Source: JALCOL01 sp022649665 (GTDB lineage: Bacteria > Bacillota > Bacilli > Lactobacillales > Enterococcaceae). Taken from it: a stretch of DNA of 64,000 bases. Within the stretch, counting starts at the first letter, position 1, and the number at the start of each line of letters is the position of its first letter. The notes beneath the pieces are model-generated. The model was not told the origin of the DNA, made no database searches, and was given only the letters and a program-made list of their open reading frames with translations. The stretch lies in the NCBI GenBank assembly GCA_030372335.1, contig JAUDCW010000003.1. One strand, given 5' to 3'. A program made the translations under genes and the position numbers. Positions 26,460-34,092 of this stretch are shown here, piece after piece.

Positions 26460-27452
26460 TTAAAGTGCCTGTACTTTGACTGGTTTCCCCGACTCAAATG
26501 ATTCTTTGGCAGCTTGGGCGATTTTTACAGCCATAATGCCGTCTTCGATCGTGCAGGCGATCGGCGCGTTTTCTAAAAGCGATTTTGCAAAGAAGTTTTG
26601 TTCCGTCGCATACGACTGCGCGTATCGCTCTAAGAAAAAGTAAACCGGCTTCTCGTGTGCGACATCTTTATTAGAAGAAAAAACAGTATTATGCTCCAAA
26701 TGATTTGAATTTGCCAGCATCCCTTTTTCTCCAAAGACTTCCACCCGCTGATCATACCCGTAAACCGCTTGCCGGCTGTTATCGATGACTCCAAGCGCAC
26801 CGGTAACAAATTTTAAATTGATGATTGCTGTGTCGATATCACCGTACTTGCGAATCGTCGGATCGATCAGTGCCGCGCCGCTTACAAATACTTCTGCTAC
26901 TTCGCCGAACATGAAGCGTGCCATATCAAAGTCATGGATCGACATATCCATGAATAAACCGCCTGATTGTTTGACATATTCGATCGGCGGCCCTTCTGGA
27001 TCCCGCGAAGTGATTTTTAATATTTGTTTCTCGCCGATTTTATCCAATTGTTGATTGATTTGATAAAAATCATCATCAAATCGCCGGTTGAAGCCTAATT
27101 GAAATTTTACCCCTTGTTTTTTGACTTCATAATACGCTTTCATAATTTCAGTCATTTCGAATCCGATCGGCTTTTCACAAAAAATATGTTTTTTTGCTTT
27201 CGCCGCCTCAATGATCATCGTTGGATGCAAAGACGTCGGCGTGCCGATCAATACTGCTTCCACCGCCGGATCTTTTAAAACTTCCCGGTAATCATTGACA
27301 TACTTGATCGTCGGAAATTTTTCCGCAAAATCAGCAGCCGGTTTGATATCACAAACGTGTGTGACCTGATAATTTGGATGATTGATCAGACTTTTAAAAT
27401 GAACTTGTCCGATTCTGCCGAAGCCGATAATCGCTACTTTGATTTTCCCCAC
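26460..27452 (-). CDS. Gfo/Idh/MocA family dehydrogenase
   Basis: The 330-residue oxidoreductase has AIIGFGRIGQVH, EKPIGFEM and SIHDFDMARFMFG, with the IDNSRQAVYGYDQRVEVFG segment shared with the products at 22988 and 27772. A GTG start at 27452 is chosen because GGAGG lies seven bases upstream; an ATG at 27467 overlaps that site. It is the first gene of the iolT-iolG cluster, with its own promoter divergent from the gene at 27772. Confidence 0.85.
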   Translation of the reverse strand: MGKIKVAIIGFGRIGQVHFKSLINHPNYQVTHVCDIKPAADFAEKFPTIKYVNDYREVLKDPAVEAVLIGTPTSLHPTMIIEAAKAKKHIFCEKPIGFEMTEIMKAYYEVKKQGVKFQLGFNRRFDDDFYQINQQLDKIGEKQILKITSRDPEGPPIEYVKQSGGLFMDMSIHDFDMARFMFGEVAEVFVSGAALIDPTIRKYGDIDTAIINLKFVTGALGVIDNSRQAVYGYDQRVEVFGEKGMLANSNHLEHNTVFSSNKDVAHEKPVYFFLERYAQSYATEQNFFAKSLLENAPIACTIEDGIMAVKIAQAAKESFESGKPVKVQAL

Positions 27453-27546
27453 TTTCTTTCCTCCCATATTGCTGTTTTTTTGATCAATCGGTATTCATCA
27501 ATATTGAATGGACTGATTTTTATAACCTTTTGATCATTACATGAGT

Positions 27547-27575
27547 ATATTAAACATAATTATCCAATTTAACAA
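27547..27575 (-). promoter_or_regulatory. Promoter of the dehydrogenase-iolT-iolG cluster
   Basis: On the minus strand TTGTTA and TAATAT are spaced by 17 bases. The whole 319-base gap between the divergent genes holds two promoters, two TTGATAATATTT motifs and one cre site, and is strongly AT-rich. Confidence 0.6.
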
Positions 27576-27580
27576 TACTT

Positions 27581-27650
27581 TTTGATAATATTTCAAATTT
27601 TATTTGTATCTTAAAATATTTTTGGTAATTTCTTGATAATATTTTGAAAT
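27581..27650. promoter_or_regulatory. Paired TTGATAATATTT motifs between divergent iol promoters
   Basis: TTGATAATATTT occurs at 27582-27593 and again at 27633-27644, in the same orientation and 51 bases apart, about five helical turns. Each copy is followed by a CAAA or GAAA half that makes an imperfect palindrome, and each lies just upstream of one of the two -35 elements. These are candidate operators for IolR or another iol regulator. Confidence 0.45.
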
Positions 27651-27655
27651 ATTAA

Positions 27656-27684
27656 TTGACTATTTAGACTGGTTATACTACTAT
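27656..27684 (+). promoter_or_regulatory. Promoter of the dehydrogenase gene at 27772
   Basis: TTGACT and TACTAT are spaced by 17 bases. Confidence 0.7.
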
Positions 27685-27689
27685 TTTAC

Positions 27690-27703
27690 TGAAAGCGCTG
27701 TCC
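27690..27703 (+). promoter_or_regulatory. cre site downstream of the 27772 gene promoter
   Basis: TGAAAGCGCTGTCC matches TGAAAGCGCTTTCA at 12 of 14 positions, including the central CG. It overlaps the expected transcription start, so CcpA would repress. Confidence 0.65.
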
Positions 27704-27771
27704 AATCTTGAAACGACGGAAGTGCCATTCAGCAAAAAACTTATCAATCATTAAAACTAGGAGGCAGAATA

Positions 27772-28797
27772 GTGAGTAAATTAAAAATGGGAATCATCGG
27801 TTTAGGAAGAATGGGAATGGAGCACGCCAAACACCTCGCTTCGATGCCAGGGAAAGTCGATGCTCTATGTGCGTGCGCACTGGATGACGAGCAGCTAGCG
27901 ATCGCACAGGAACTCGGTTTCAAAACAACGTATAAAGATTACAAAAAAATGCTGGATCAAGAAGACATTGAAGCGATCGTGGTCGCCTCCCCTACTGATC
28001 TGCATCCCGAAATGTGCGAATATATCTTAAAACATCCAAAAAAAATCCATATTTTTTGCGAAAAGCCGCTAGATACCAATGTTGAAGATGAAACGGCAAG
28101 CTTGCAAGTCTATCACTTGGTAAAAGAAGCCGGCGTCAAATTTCAAATCGGTTTCAATCGGCGAATGGACAAGCAGTATCGCAATGCTTATGAACAAATT
28201 CAGGCAGGGAACATCGGGACACCGCAAATCGTAAAAATCACTTCACGAGATCCTTTCGTGATCCCGATCGATCTGATCAAACGAATCGGCGGCCTCCTGG
28301 TCGACTTCACGATGCATGACTTTGATATGGCGCGCTATATGATGGGGAGCAATATCAAAGAGATCTATGCCAAAGGCGGCATTTTGATCGAGCCCGAGCT
28401 TGCGACGGTCAATGATATCGATACGCTGGCGCTTGTTCTCGAATTTGAAAATGGAACATTCGGTTTGATCGACAACAGCCGGCAGGCGGTCTACGGCTAT
28501 GATGTCCGGGTCGAAGTTTTCGGCTCAGAAGGAATGCTGAAGATCGAAAATGTAAATGATTCAACAGTCGAATATTACAATAAGACAAATGAGTCGCAGA
28601 AGAATCCATTGCCGATCTTCATGGATCGCTATGAAGGGGCCTATATTTCTGAGATGGAGCGTTTCATCTCTTCAGTAGTCAATGACACTCCTGTCGTCTG
28701 CTCGATCGAAGATGTGATTTTGGCTCAGCGCGCCGCTGCTGCCGGACTTGAGTCATTGCTCACCGGAAAACCGGTCACGATCGATAATCAATTATAA
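27772..28797 (+). CDS. Gfo/Idh/MocA family dehydrogenase
   Basis: The 341-residue oxidoreductase starts at a GTG after TAGGAGGCAGAATA. Motifs are GIIGLGRMGMEH, EKPLDTNVED and TMHDFDMARYMMG, and it closely resembles the product at 22988 (IKRIGGLLVDFTMHDFD, AVYGYDVRVEVFGSEG). It forms its own transcription unit with a promoter and cre site and ends before repeat copy B. It is probably a cyclitol dehydrogenase of the inositol regulon; the substrate is not known. Confidence 0.87.
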   Translation: MSKLKMGIIGLGRMGMEHAKHLASMPGKVDALCACALDDEQLAIAQELGFKTTYKDYKKMLDQEDIEAIVVASPTDLHPEMCEYILKHPKKIHIFCEKPLDTNVEDETASLQVYHLVKEAGVKFQIGFNRRMDKQYRNAYEQIQAGNIGTPQIVKITSRDPFVIPIDLIKRIGGLLVDFTMHDFDMARYMMGSNIKEIYAKGGILIEPELATVNDIDTLALVLEFENGTFGLIDNSRQAVYGYDVRVEVFGSEGMLKIENVNDSTVEYYNKTNESQKNPLPIFMDRYEGAYISEMERFISSVVNDTPVVCSIEDVILAQRAAAAGLESLLTGKPVTIDNQL

Positions 28798-28825
28798 AAA
28801 TCGGAAAACCGCTTATTTGGATACA

Positions 28826-28984
28826 GAGGTTGTGACAAAAGTGCTCAACTTCAAAAAATAAGAAGAAAGATTCGAAAACAGTCATTCATATTTTTGAAAT
28901 TTTTCGGATTATTTCTGAAGAAGCTGCTTTTGGAACACCGTTTATTCGGTACAGGGGCCGTGACAATATATGTCGCGGCCCCTG
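28826..28984. repeat. Interspersed repeat copy B, long form
   Basis: This copy aligns with copy A over its full length, starting GAGGTTGTGACAAAAGTG and passing through CACCGTTTATTCGG. It ends in a 14-bp hairpin, CAGGGGCCGTGACA with TGTCGCGGCCCCTG, placed directly before the ribosome site of the next gene. The hairpin is followed by TTT only, so it may attenuate as much as terminate. Confidence 0.75.
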
Positions 28985-29000
28985 TTTGGAGGATTCTATC

Positions 29001-29444
29001 ATGACTATTTTCTTTATGCTGCTTGTTTTCGTTGTTGGCGGACTTTTTCCGCTGCAGAGTGCAGTCAATTTTCAATTGCGGCAGGAAACAAATTCTCCTT
29101 TTCTTTCAGGAGCGATCAGCAATTTGATCGGTGCATTGCTGATGCTCGGGCTGGCATTTCTTCTGAGCAGACAATTCCAGCTAGCTCTTCCGAAAACAAC
29201 TTCGCATAACTGGTGGATGTGGCTGGGCGGTGTTTTAAGCGCGCTGATTGTCACTACCAGTATCGTAATGCCAGCCAAACTAGGTTATGCAGCTTATATC
29301 GCGATCTTTTTAGCAGGGCAGTTGATCATGGCGCTCTTGATCGATAACTTTGGACTATTTGGGGCATCGATGATCCCGATCCAGCCGCGGCATATTTTTG
29401 GAATTGCTTTAATGATTTCGGGCATTCTAATGATCAAACGCTGA
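29001..29444 (+). CDS. YdcZ/DUF606 (DMT superfamily) membrane transporter
   Basis: The 147-residue protein has about five predicted membrane helices and fits the DUF606 branch of the drug/metabolite transporter superfamily (FVVGGLFPLQSAVNFQL, AGQLIMALLIDNFGLFG and the closing IFGIALMISGILMIKR). Members are thought to work as pairs of small subunits, but no partner is adjacent. The ATG at 29001 follows TTTGGAGGA, which lies right after the hairpin of repeat copy B. Confidence 0.85.
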   Translation: MTIFFMLLVFVVGGLFPLQSAVNFQLRQETNSPFLSGAISNLIGALLMLGLAFLLSRQFQLALPKTTSHNWWMWLGGVLSALIVTTSIVMPAKLGYAAYIAIFLAGQLIMALLIDNFGLFGASMIPIQPRHIFGIALMISGILMIKR

Positions 29445-29485
29445 AATACTTCTCTTCTCAGAATGAATTGAAACTTCCAGACATT

Positions 29486-29518
29486 CAAAAAAGCATCCTT
29501 CCAGCAAGGATGCTTTTT
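29486..29518. terminator. Bidirectional terminator
   Basis: AAAAAGCATCCTT and AAGGATGCTTTTT pair over 13 bp across CCAGC, flanked by A and T runs on both sides. It separates the convergent genes ending at 29444 and 29535. Confidence 0.9.
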
Positions 29519-29534
29519 CACTAAGAAATTTGCT

Positions 29535-29819
29535 TTATTCATTTACCGTCATATTCAATTCCTGCTTATCAGTCAAGAAGCCATCGATTTTTGCGGCAAA
29601 GTCAAGAAAATGAGCAGTTTTCAGATGGGCAGCATGATGCGCCGCCAATTCCCATTGTTCGACCAGCAAATACTTCCCTTCCGTGAACAGATCTTTTCCT
29701 AAATCATATTGAATGCAGCCTTCTTCACTTTTCGCTAATTCGACCATTCGTTTTAACAGTTGAATAAACTCTTGTTCATGCGCTTTTTTTGGATAAAACG
29801 TCACATTGATGATTTGCAT
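29535..29819 (-). CDS. Antibiotic biosynthesis monooxygenase (ABM) domain protein
   Basis: The 94-residue protein has the ferredoxin-like ABM fold: two beta-alpha-beta halves with EEGCIQYDL and YLLVEQWE, then a conserved histidine-rich helix start (HHAAHLKTAHF). Relatives act as quinol monooxygenases or signal-degrading enzymes and work as dimers. It is encoded 18 bases after a tautomerase gene on the same strand, suggesting a small two-gene operon for a ring or keto compound; the substrate is unknown. Confidence 0.85.
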   Translation of the reverse strand: MQIINVTFYPKKAHEQEFIQLLKRMVELAKSEEGCIQYDLGKDLFTEGKYLLVEQWELAAHHAAHLKTAHFLDFAAKIDGFLTDKQELNMTVNE

Positions 29820-29837
29820 TTTTTTCTCCTTTCAGCA

Positions 29838-30227
29838 TTAAAGTTCACCAGTCAGAAATTGCGCTTCTCCCATCCCAAAAGACCAATCAGCATCTCCGTT
29901 TTCAATGATCGAAACCATTAAATCTTCCGGCCGAATCTGGAGCGCCTGCTTCAAATTTGCGGCGAGCAGCTGATAAAAATGCTGCTTGCGCTCTGTGCTG
30001 CGCTTGCGGCTGAAAATCGTCAATACGATCACTTCTTCGGAACGCACTAGGCCCAGTCCGGTATCTTGAATCATCATTTCATTTTTTGGATGCTTCCGGA
30101 CCACTTGGTAGCGATCCCTCTCAGGAACGAGAAATGATTCGACTACCGTTTGATGGATCGTATTCAGCAAGCAGGTCAATTTTTCTTCTGGAAACGATTC
30201 GTAAAGATCAATGTTGATTAGCGGCAT
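29838..30227 (-). CDS. Tautomerase family protein
   Basis: The 129-residue protein starts MPLINIDLYESFPEEK. The proline directly after the initiator Met is the catalytic base of tautomerases and fixes the start at 30227. The size is that of the two-unit MIF-like tautomerases rather than the 60-residue 4-OT subunits. It lies upstream of the ABM gene on the same strand and is divergent from iolD. Confidence 0.8.
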   Translation of the reverse strand: MPLINIDLYESFPEEKLTCLLNTIHQTVVESFLVPERDRYQVVRKHPKNEMMIQDTGLGLVRSEEVIVLTIFSRKRSTERKQHFYQLLAANLKQALQIRPEDLMVSIIENGDADWSFGMGEAQFLTGEL

Positions 30228-30368
30228 GGCTCCCCTCTTTTCTTTCTTGATGATTTCATTATACATTCCCCAACTAGAAAATCAACCGAAATATCCATAA
30301 TATACTATTACATTTTGGGGTAAATACGAATTTTATTGGTATTTATTGAGTTATTTAGTGAATAGTTG

Positions 30369-30397
30369 TTGACTGTTTGCAGTAGATGTCTTATTAT
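30369..30397 (+). promoter_or_regulatory. Promoter of iolD
   Basis: TTGACT and TATTAT are spaced by 17 bases. The -10 element overlaps TTTGATAATA read on the minus strand (30392-30401), the same motif found at other iol promoters. Confidence 0.7.
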
Positions 30398-30452
30398 CAA
30401 AACAGATGAACAAGATGGTCCCGCCGCTTTTTCTTGTCTTTTTATCAGCAAA

Positions 30453-30466
30453 TGAAATCGCTAACA
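30453..30466 (+). promoter_or_regulatory. cre site in the iolD leader
   Basis: TGAAATCGCTAACA fully fits the degenerate CcpA consensus TGNAANCGNWNNCW and lies between the promoter and the start codon. Confidence 0.6.
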
Positions 30467-30512
30467 AATTAGATTTTTCACCATTAAAAATTGCGAGAAA
30501 TGGAGAGAGAAT

Positions 30513-32429
30513 ATGGAAAACACGATCCGCTTAACTACTGCTCAAGCCCTGATCAAATTTTTAAATCAGCAATATATTTACTTTGACAAATGCGAGATAC
30601 CTTTTGTTGAAGGGATTTTTCACATATTAGGTCATGGGAATGTTTTGGGTATCGGCGAAGCATTGGAAGAAGATCCTGGACATTTAAAGATCTTTCAAGG
30701 AAAAAATGAGCAGGGAATGGCGCATTCCGCTATTGCGTTTGCAAAACAGAAAAAGCGGCAGCAGATCTATGCCGTGACCGCTTCTTCCGGTCCCGGGTCA
30801 GCAAATATGGTCACTGCCGCCGCGACAGCTTTCGCGAATAACATTCCGGTCCTGTTCCTGCCGGCCGATATTTTCGCTTCCCGGCAACCTGATCCGGTCC
30901 TCCAGCAAATGGAGCATGAAAACAGTCTGGCTGCGACAACAAACGATGCCTTTAAAGCCGTTTCTAAATATTGGGACCGCATCCAGCGGCCCGAACAGTT
31001 GATGAGTGCTTTGCTCCGCGCCTTCGAGGTGATGACAAATCCGGCAACTTGCGGTCCAGTTACGATCTCGCTGTGCCAAGATGTCGAAGGCGAAGCGTAT
31101 GATTATCCGGTGGATTTCTTTAAAAAACGCCTCCACTACATCGATCGCCAACTGCCCAATCAGCGTGAGTTAGCAGCAGCCGTTCAAAAAATCAAAGAAA
31201 GCCGTTACCCGGTGATCATTATGGGCGGCGGTGCTTTATATTCGGACGCTGGCGAAGAGCTGCGCGCATTGTCCAATCAATGCAATATCCCGCTTGTGGG
31301 GACGCACGCTGGAAAATCGACTGTCTCAAGCGAATTTGAAAATAATCTCGGCGGCATGGGGATCCTCGGAACTTCGGCTGCGAACAAAATCGTTCAGCAG
31401 GCAGATCTAGTAATCGGGATCGGGACACGGTACACTGATTTCACGACCGCTTCCAAAACGATCTTTGATTTTGAAAAAGCCCGATTTTTGAACATCAACC
31501 TCAATCGCATGCAGGCGTATAAATTTGATGCGCTGCAAGTCCTAGCCGATGCTAAAGCGACGCTCTCCGCACTGCTGCCTGAATTAACAGATTATCAAAG
31601 CGCTTTTGGAGATCAAATCAGCGAACGAAAAAAAGAGTGGAACGCTGAAAGAGATCGTTTGACGACAACGAAATTCTCACCAGAAAACTTCACACCGGAA
31701 ATCGCTGAACACTTTTCACAAGAAACATTAAATGAATATGCTGACGTTTTGGATACCAAATTGACTCAAACCGCCGTTTTTCTTAAAATCAACGAACTCG
31801 TCGGGGACGAAGCGATCCCAGTGGGCTCCGCCGGTTCGCTTCCAGGCGACATGCAGCGGCTGTGGAATTCGCGCCTCCCGAATACTTTTCATTTGGAATA
31901 CGGCTACTCCACAATGGGTTATGAAGTCGCCGGAGCACTGGGTGTCAAGCTGGCAGATCCCGCAAAAGAAGTCTATGCCCTTTTAGGCGATGGCAGCTTT
32001 TTAATGCTTCATACGGAACTCGTCACGGCACTGCAATATCACCAAAAAATCAACATCGTCTTGTTCGACAATTCCGGCTACGGCTGCATCAATAATTTAC
32101 AAATGGAAAACGGCAGTGAAAGCTTGGGAACTGAATTGCGGACCGACGAGAATGCGATCATGCGCATCGACTATGCAAAAATCGCGGAAGGCTATGGAGC
32201 AAAATCGTATGCGATCCATACGATGGAAGAGCTCGCTGCCGCATTTGAAGATGCAAAAAAGCAAACCACCGCAGTCCTTTTTGATATCAAAGTCCTTCCG
32301 AAAACGATGTCGCACGATTACGATGGCAGCTGGTGGAATACTGGTATCTCCGAAATCTCAAATAAAAAAGCCATTCAGTCTGCCTATGCCGACCGAATGG
32401 AAATGTTGAAAAAAGCCCGAAAATATTAA
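30513..32429 (+). CDS. iolD: 3D-(3,5/4)-trihydroxycyclohexane-1,2-dione hydrolase
   Basis: The 638-residue thiamine-diphosphate enzyme opens the inositol ring, giving 5-deoxy-glucuronate. It has the three ThDP-enzyme domains: an N-terminal PYR domain (FQGKNEQGMAHSA with the catalytic Glu, SSGPGSANM), a central domain (IIMGGGALYSDAGEEL) and a C-terminal PP domain with LGDGSFLMLHTEL through FDNSGYGCINN, the Mg-ThDP motif. The ATG follows GGAGAGAAT. It is unusual that iolD is a separate unit about 10 kb from iolABCE; cre and the shared motif link it to the regulon. Confidence 0.95.
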   Translation: MENTIRLTTAQALIKFLNQQYIYFDKCEIPFVEGIFHILGHGNVLGIGEALEEDPGHLKIFQGKNEQGMAHSAIAFAKQKKRQQIYAVTASSGPGSANMVTAAATAFANNIPVLFLPADIFASRQPDPVLQQMEHENSLAATTNDAFKAVSKYWDRIQRPEQLMSALLRAFEVMTNPATCGPVTISLCQDVEGEAYDYPVDFFKKRLHYIDRQLPNQRELAAAVQKIKESRYPVIIMGGGALYSDAGEELRALSNQCNIPLVGTHAGKSTVSSEFENNLGGMGILGTSAANKIVQQADLVIGIGTRYTDFTTASKTIFDFEKARFLNINLNRMQAYKFDALQVLADAKATLSALLPELTDYQSAFGDQISERKKEWNAERDRLTTTKFSPENFTPEIAEHFSQETLNEYADVLDTKLTQTAVFLKINELVGDEAIPVGSAGSLPGDMQRLWNSRLPNTFHLEYGYSTMGYEVAGALGVKLADPAKEVYALLGDGSFLMLHTELVTALQYHQKINIVLFDNSGYGCINNLQMENGSESLGTELRTDENAIMRIDYAKIAEGYGAKSYAIHTMEELAAAFEDAKKQTTAVLFDIKVLPKTMSHDYDGSWWNTGISEISNKKAIQSAYADRMEMLKKARKY

Positions 32430-32440
32430 TAATGTGCATG

Positions 32441-32517
32441 CTTCTGCGGCTGCTTTCAGAACGCCGATCATTTGGATATTGAGCCTGTGACATCCGTGAT
32501 GTCACAGGGCTTTTTTT
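32441..32517 (+). repeat. Interspersed repeat copy D (short, diverged) with terminator
   Basis: The stretch GCGGCTGCTTTCAGAACGCC is a diverged version of the right half of copy A. It ends in GCCTGTGACATC paired with GATGTCACAGGGC (one bulge) and seven T, terminating iolD. Confidence 0.7.
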
Positions 32518-32666
32518 GTATGAATTTCTAAGCTAGCTTTTGCGCTGAGCATGCGTTTTCAATTACAATTAGTGTTAGAAGGCCCGTTTTCTTCGAAAGC
32601 GGCTGAATATTAACCGATATTACAGACCTGTTGCAAATACGGCAAACAAAACAAGGAGCAAACAAA

Positions 32667-33053
32667 ATGAAAGCGATATCCATCCACCCTGAATATGCTT
32701 TTGAAATTCTGACCAGTGAAAAGACTACCGAATACCGCACTTGGAAAACTAAATATCGTGGAAATCTTTTGATTTGTGCAACTGCCCGCAAAACAGCAGG
32801 ATTTATCAGCGGACATGCTGTCTGTGTGGTGCGTATCGCCGATATTCAGCAACTGGCGGATGAAACGTACGCTTGGCAGCTGACTGATTTGCGATTGATC
32901 AAGCCTTTCCCCGTAAAAGGCAAATTAAGTCTATACAATGTTGACGATGCATTGATCGAATATCCATGCCCCAAAGATCTCACTAAAAATCATGGCATGA
33001 AGAGTGTGACAAAACCGTTTTGGGAAAAATACTATGAGCCCCTCTTGGATTGA
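32667..33053 (+). CDS. ASCH domain protein
   Basis: The 128-residue protein starts MKAISIHPEYAFEILTSEKT and continues with the TEYRTWKTKYRG and LLICATA segments of the ASCH fold (PUA-like beta-barrel), which often binds RNA or nucleosides. Near the end is a short KPFWEKYYEP segment. The ATG at 32667 follows AAGGAG. It is a single gene after the iolD terminator; its role cannot be predicted. Confidence 0.75.
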   Translation: MKAISIHPEYAFEILTSEKTTEYRTWKTKYRGNLLICATARKTAGFISGHAVCVVRIADIQQLADETYAWQLTDLRLIKPFPVKGKLSLYNVDDALIEYPCPKDLTKNHGMKSVTKPFWEKYYEPLLD

Positions 33054-33090
33054 ACACTAATTATCATCAGCTTTCACAAACCGAAATTTA

Positions 33091-33534
33091 TCAATCTAAT
33101 TTCATATATAACAGCGGATAAGGATTGCCTTGTTCGTCACACTCGGTTCTTTTATATATTTCAAATCCCATATGTTCATAAAAACCTTTAGCTGGACGAT
33201 TTTGCTCATTCACGGCTACATCATTGATCGAATATTTTTCTATTCCGTATTTTAGCATTTCTTTTCCCGATCCTTTTCCGGTCTCTTCGGGAGAAATAAA
33301 CAGCATTTCAAGATGGTTTTCTGCGATCCCCATAAATCCTACAGGTATTTGATTTTCGTTCTCTAAAACAATTAAATGAGGTATTTCTTTTAACGCTTGC
33401 GGCACATACTTTTTAATATTTTCTACTTCGCTCTTTGATAGAAAGAGATGTGTTGCCGTTACTGACTTCTCCCACACTGCCAGCAGCTGTTCTATTAATG
33501 TTGCATTTCTGTCTTTTACCTCGATAATTTTCAT
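33091..33534 (-). CDS. GNAT family N-acetyltransferase
   Basis: The 147-residue protein has the GNAT fold. The acetyl-CoA-binding loop is recognisable as EETGKGSGKEMLKYG (Q/R-x-x-G-x-G/A type), followed by DVAVNEQNRPAKGFYEHMGFE, a very typical GNAT ending. The acceptor substrate is unknown. It is the last clearly chromosomal gene before the prophage. Confidence 0.88.
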   Translation of the reverse strand: MKIIEVKDRNATLIEQLLAVWEKSVTATHLFLSKSEVENIKKYVPQALKEIPHLIVLENENQIPVGFMGIAENHLEMLFISPEETGKGSGKEMLKYGIEKYSINDVAVNEQNRPAKGFYEHMGFEIYKRTECDEQGNPYPLLYMKLD

Positions 33535-33810
33535 TTTTTGACCTCCATCATTCTAGCTCATAAAAGCATTATACTATCTCAAGATCCCGTGTACTAGAGC
33601 CCTCTCTTGGACATTGTTTGATCCGATTTGCAGTGACTTCTCACAGATAATTTTTTAATAGGCAGAAACCGTGTAATCATTTATGGATTACATGCTGGCA
33701 ATTAATATCGAAGAATCAACAACAGTAAATCATTGATAATGCCCCTTTTCTTCTTAGAACACAAAAATAAACCGCCGCAGCCCTTGAGCCGCAGCGGTTA
33801 TTCCTGTTGA
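33535..33810. other. Host/prophage transition, no gene seen
   Basis: No convincing reading frame or tRNA is present. There is a 7-bp inverted repeat TGTAATC/GATTACA at 33672-33692 and an imperfect hairpin AACCGCCGC/GCAGCGGTT at 33769-33799 that could end the minus-strand gene to its right. The prophage end (attachment site) probably lies in this stretch or in the next 300 bases, but without the opposite end it cannot be fixed. Confidence 0.4.
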
Positions 33811-34047
33811 TTAATACAATTCCATATATTGATGGCCAAAGCTTTTCATAACCAGATATGAGGATAAAACGTTGATAAATAGGCATAATATACAAATAAT
33901 ACTTTTTTTAAAAGTATTCATAATCTTAGAAAGTATTACTACTTTTGCGCCCAATTTGCGCCCATTTATTATCACTTTTAATCCAAATTCAAAAAGATCA
34001 TCTCTTGTTTCTACTATTATATCATGCTTCTTCTGGCTCTCTCGCAC
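33811..34047 (-). CDS. Small hypothetical protein with one membrane segment, near prophage end
   Basis: The frame codes for up to 78 residues with one C-terminal hydrophobic helix (SIICILCLFINVLSSYLVM). I do not recognise it. No good ribosome site precedes the first ATG, and a TATAAT on the minus strand (34016-34021) lies inside the frame, so a shorter start or no gene at all is possible. It includes a tandem GGGCGCAAA repeat encoding GRKLGAK; such repeats are reminiscent of integrase C-termini, so this could be a recombinase remnant at the attachment site. Confidence 0.35.
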   Translation of the reverse strand: MRESQKKHDIIVETRDDLFEFGLKVIINGRKLGAKVVILSKIMNTFKKSIICILCLFINVLSSYLVMKSFGHQYMELY

Positions 34048-34092
34048 TAAATGCGATAAACTTCAATTAAGAATAAAAGGAGGCGCTTTCAG

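Noticed and set aside
27453..27771. Hidden small gene between divergent dehydrogenases
   Set aside because: The 319 bases are AT-rich with two promoters, two repeat motifs and a cre site, and no frame with a ribosome site.
33535..33810. tRNA or tmRNA as prophage integration site
   Set aside because: No cloverleaf or CCA end could be found in this stretch on either strand.
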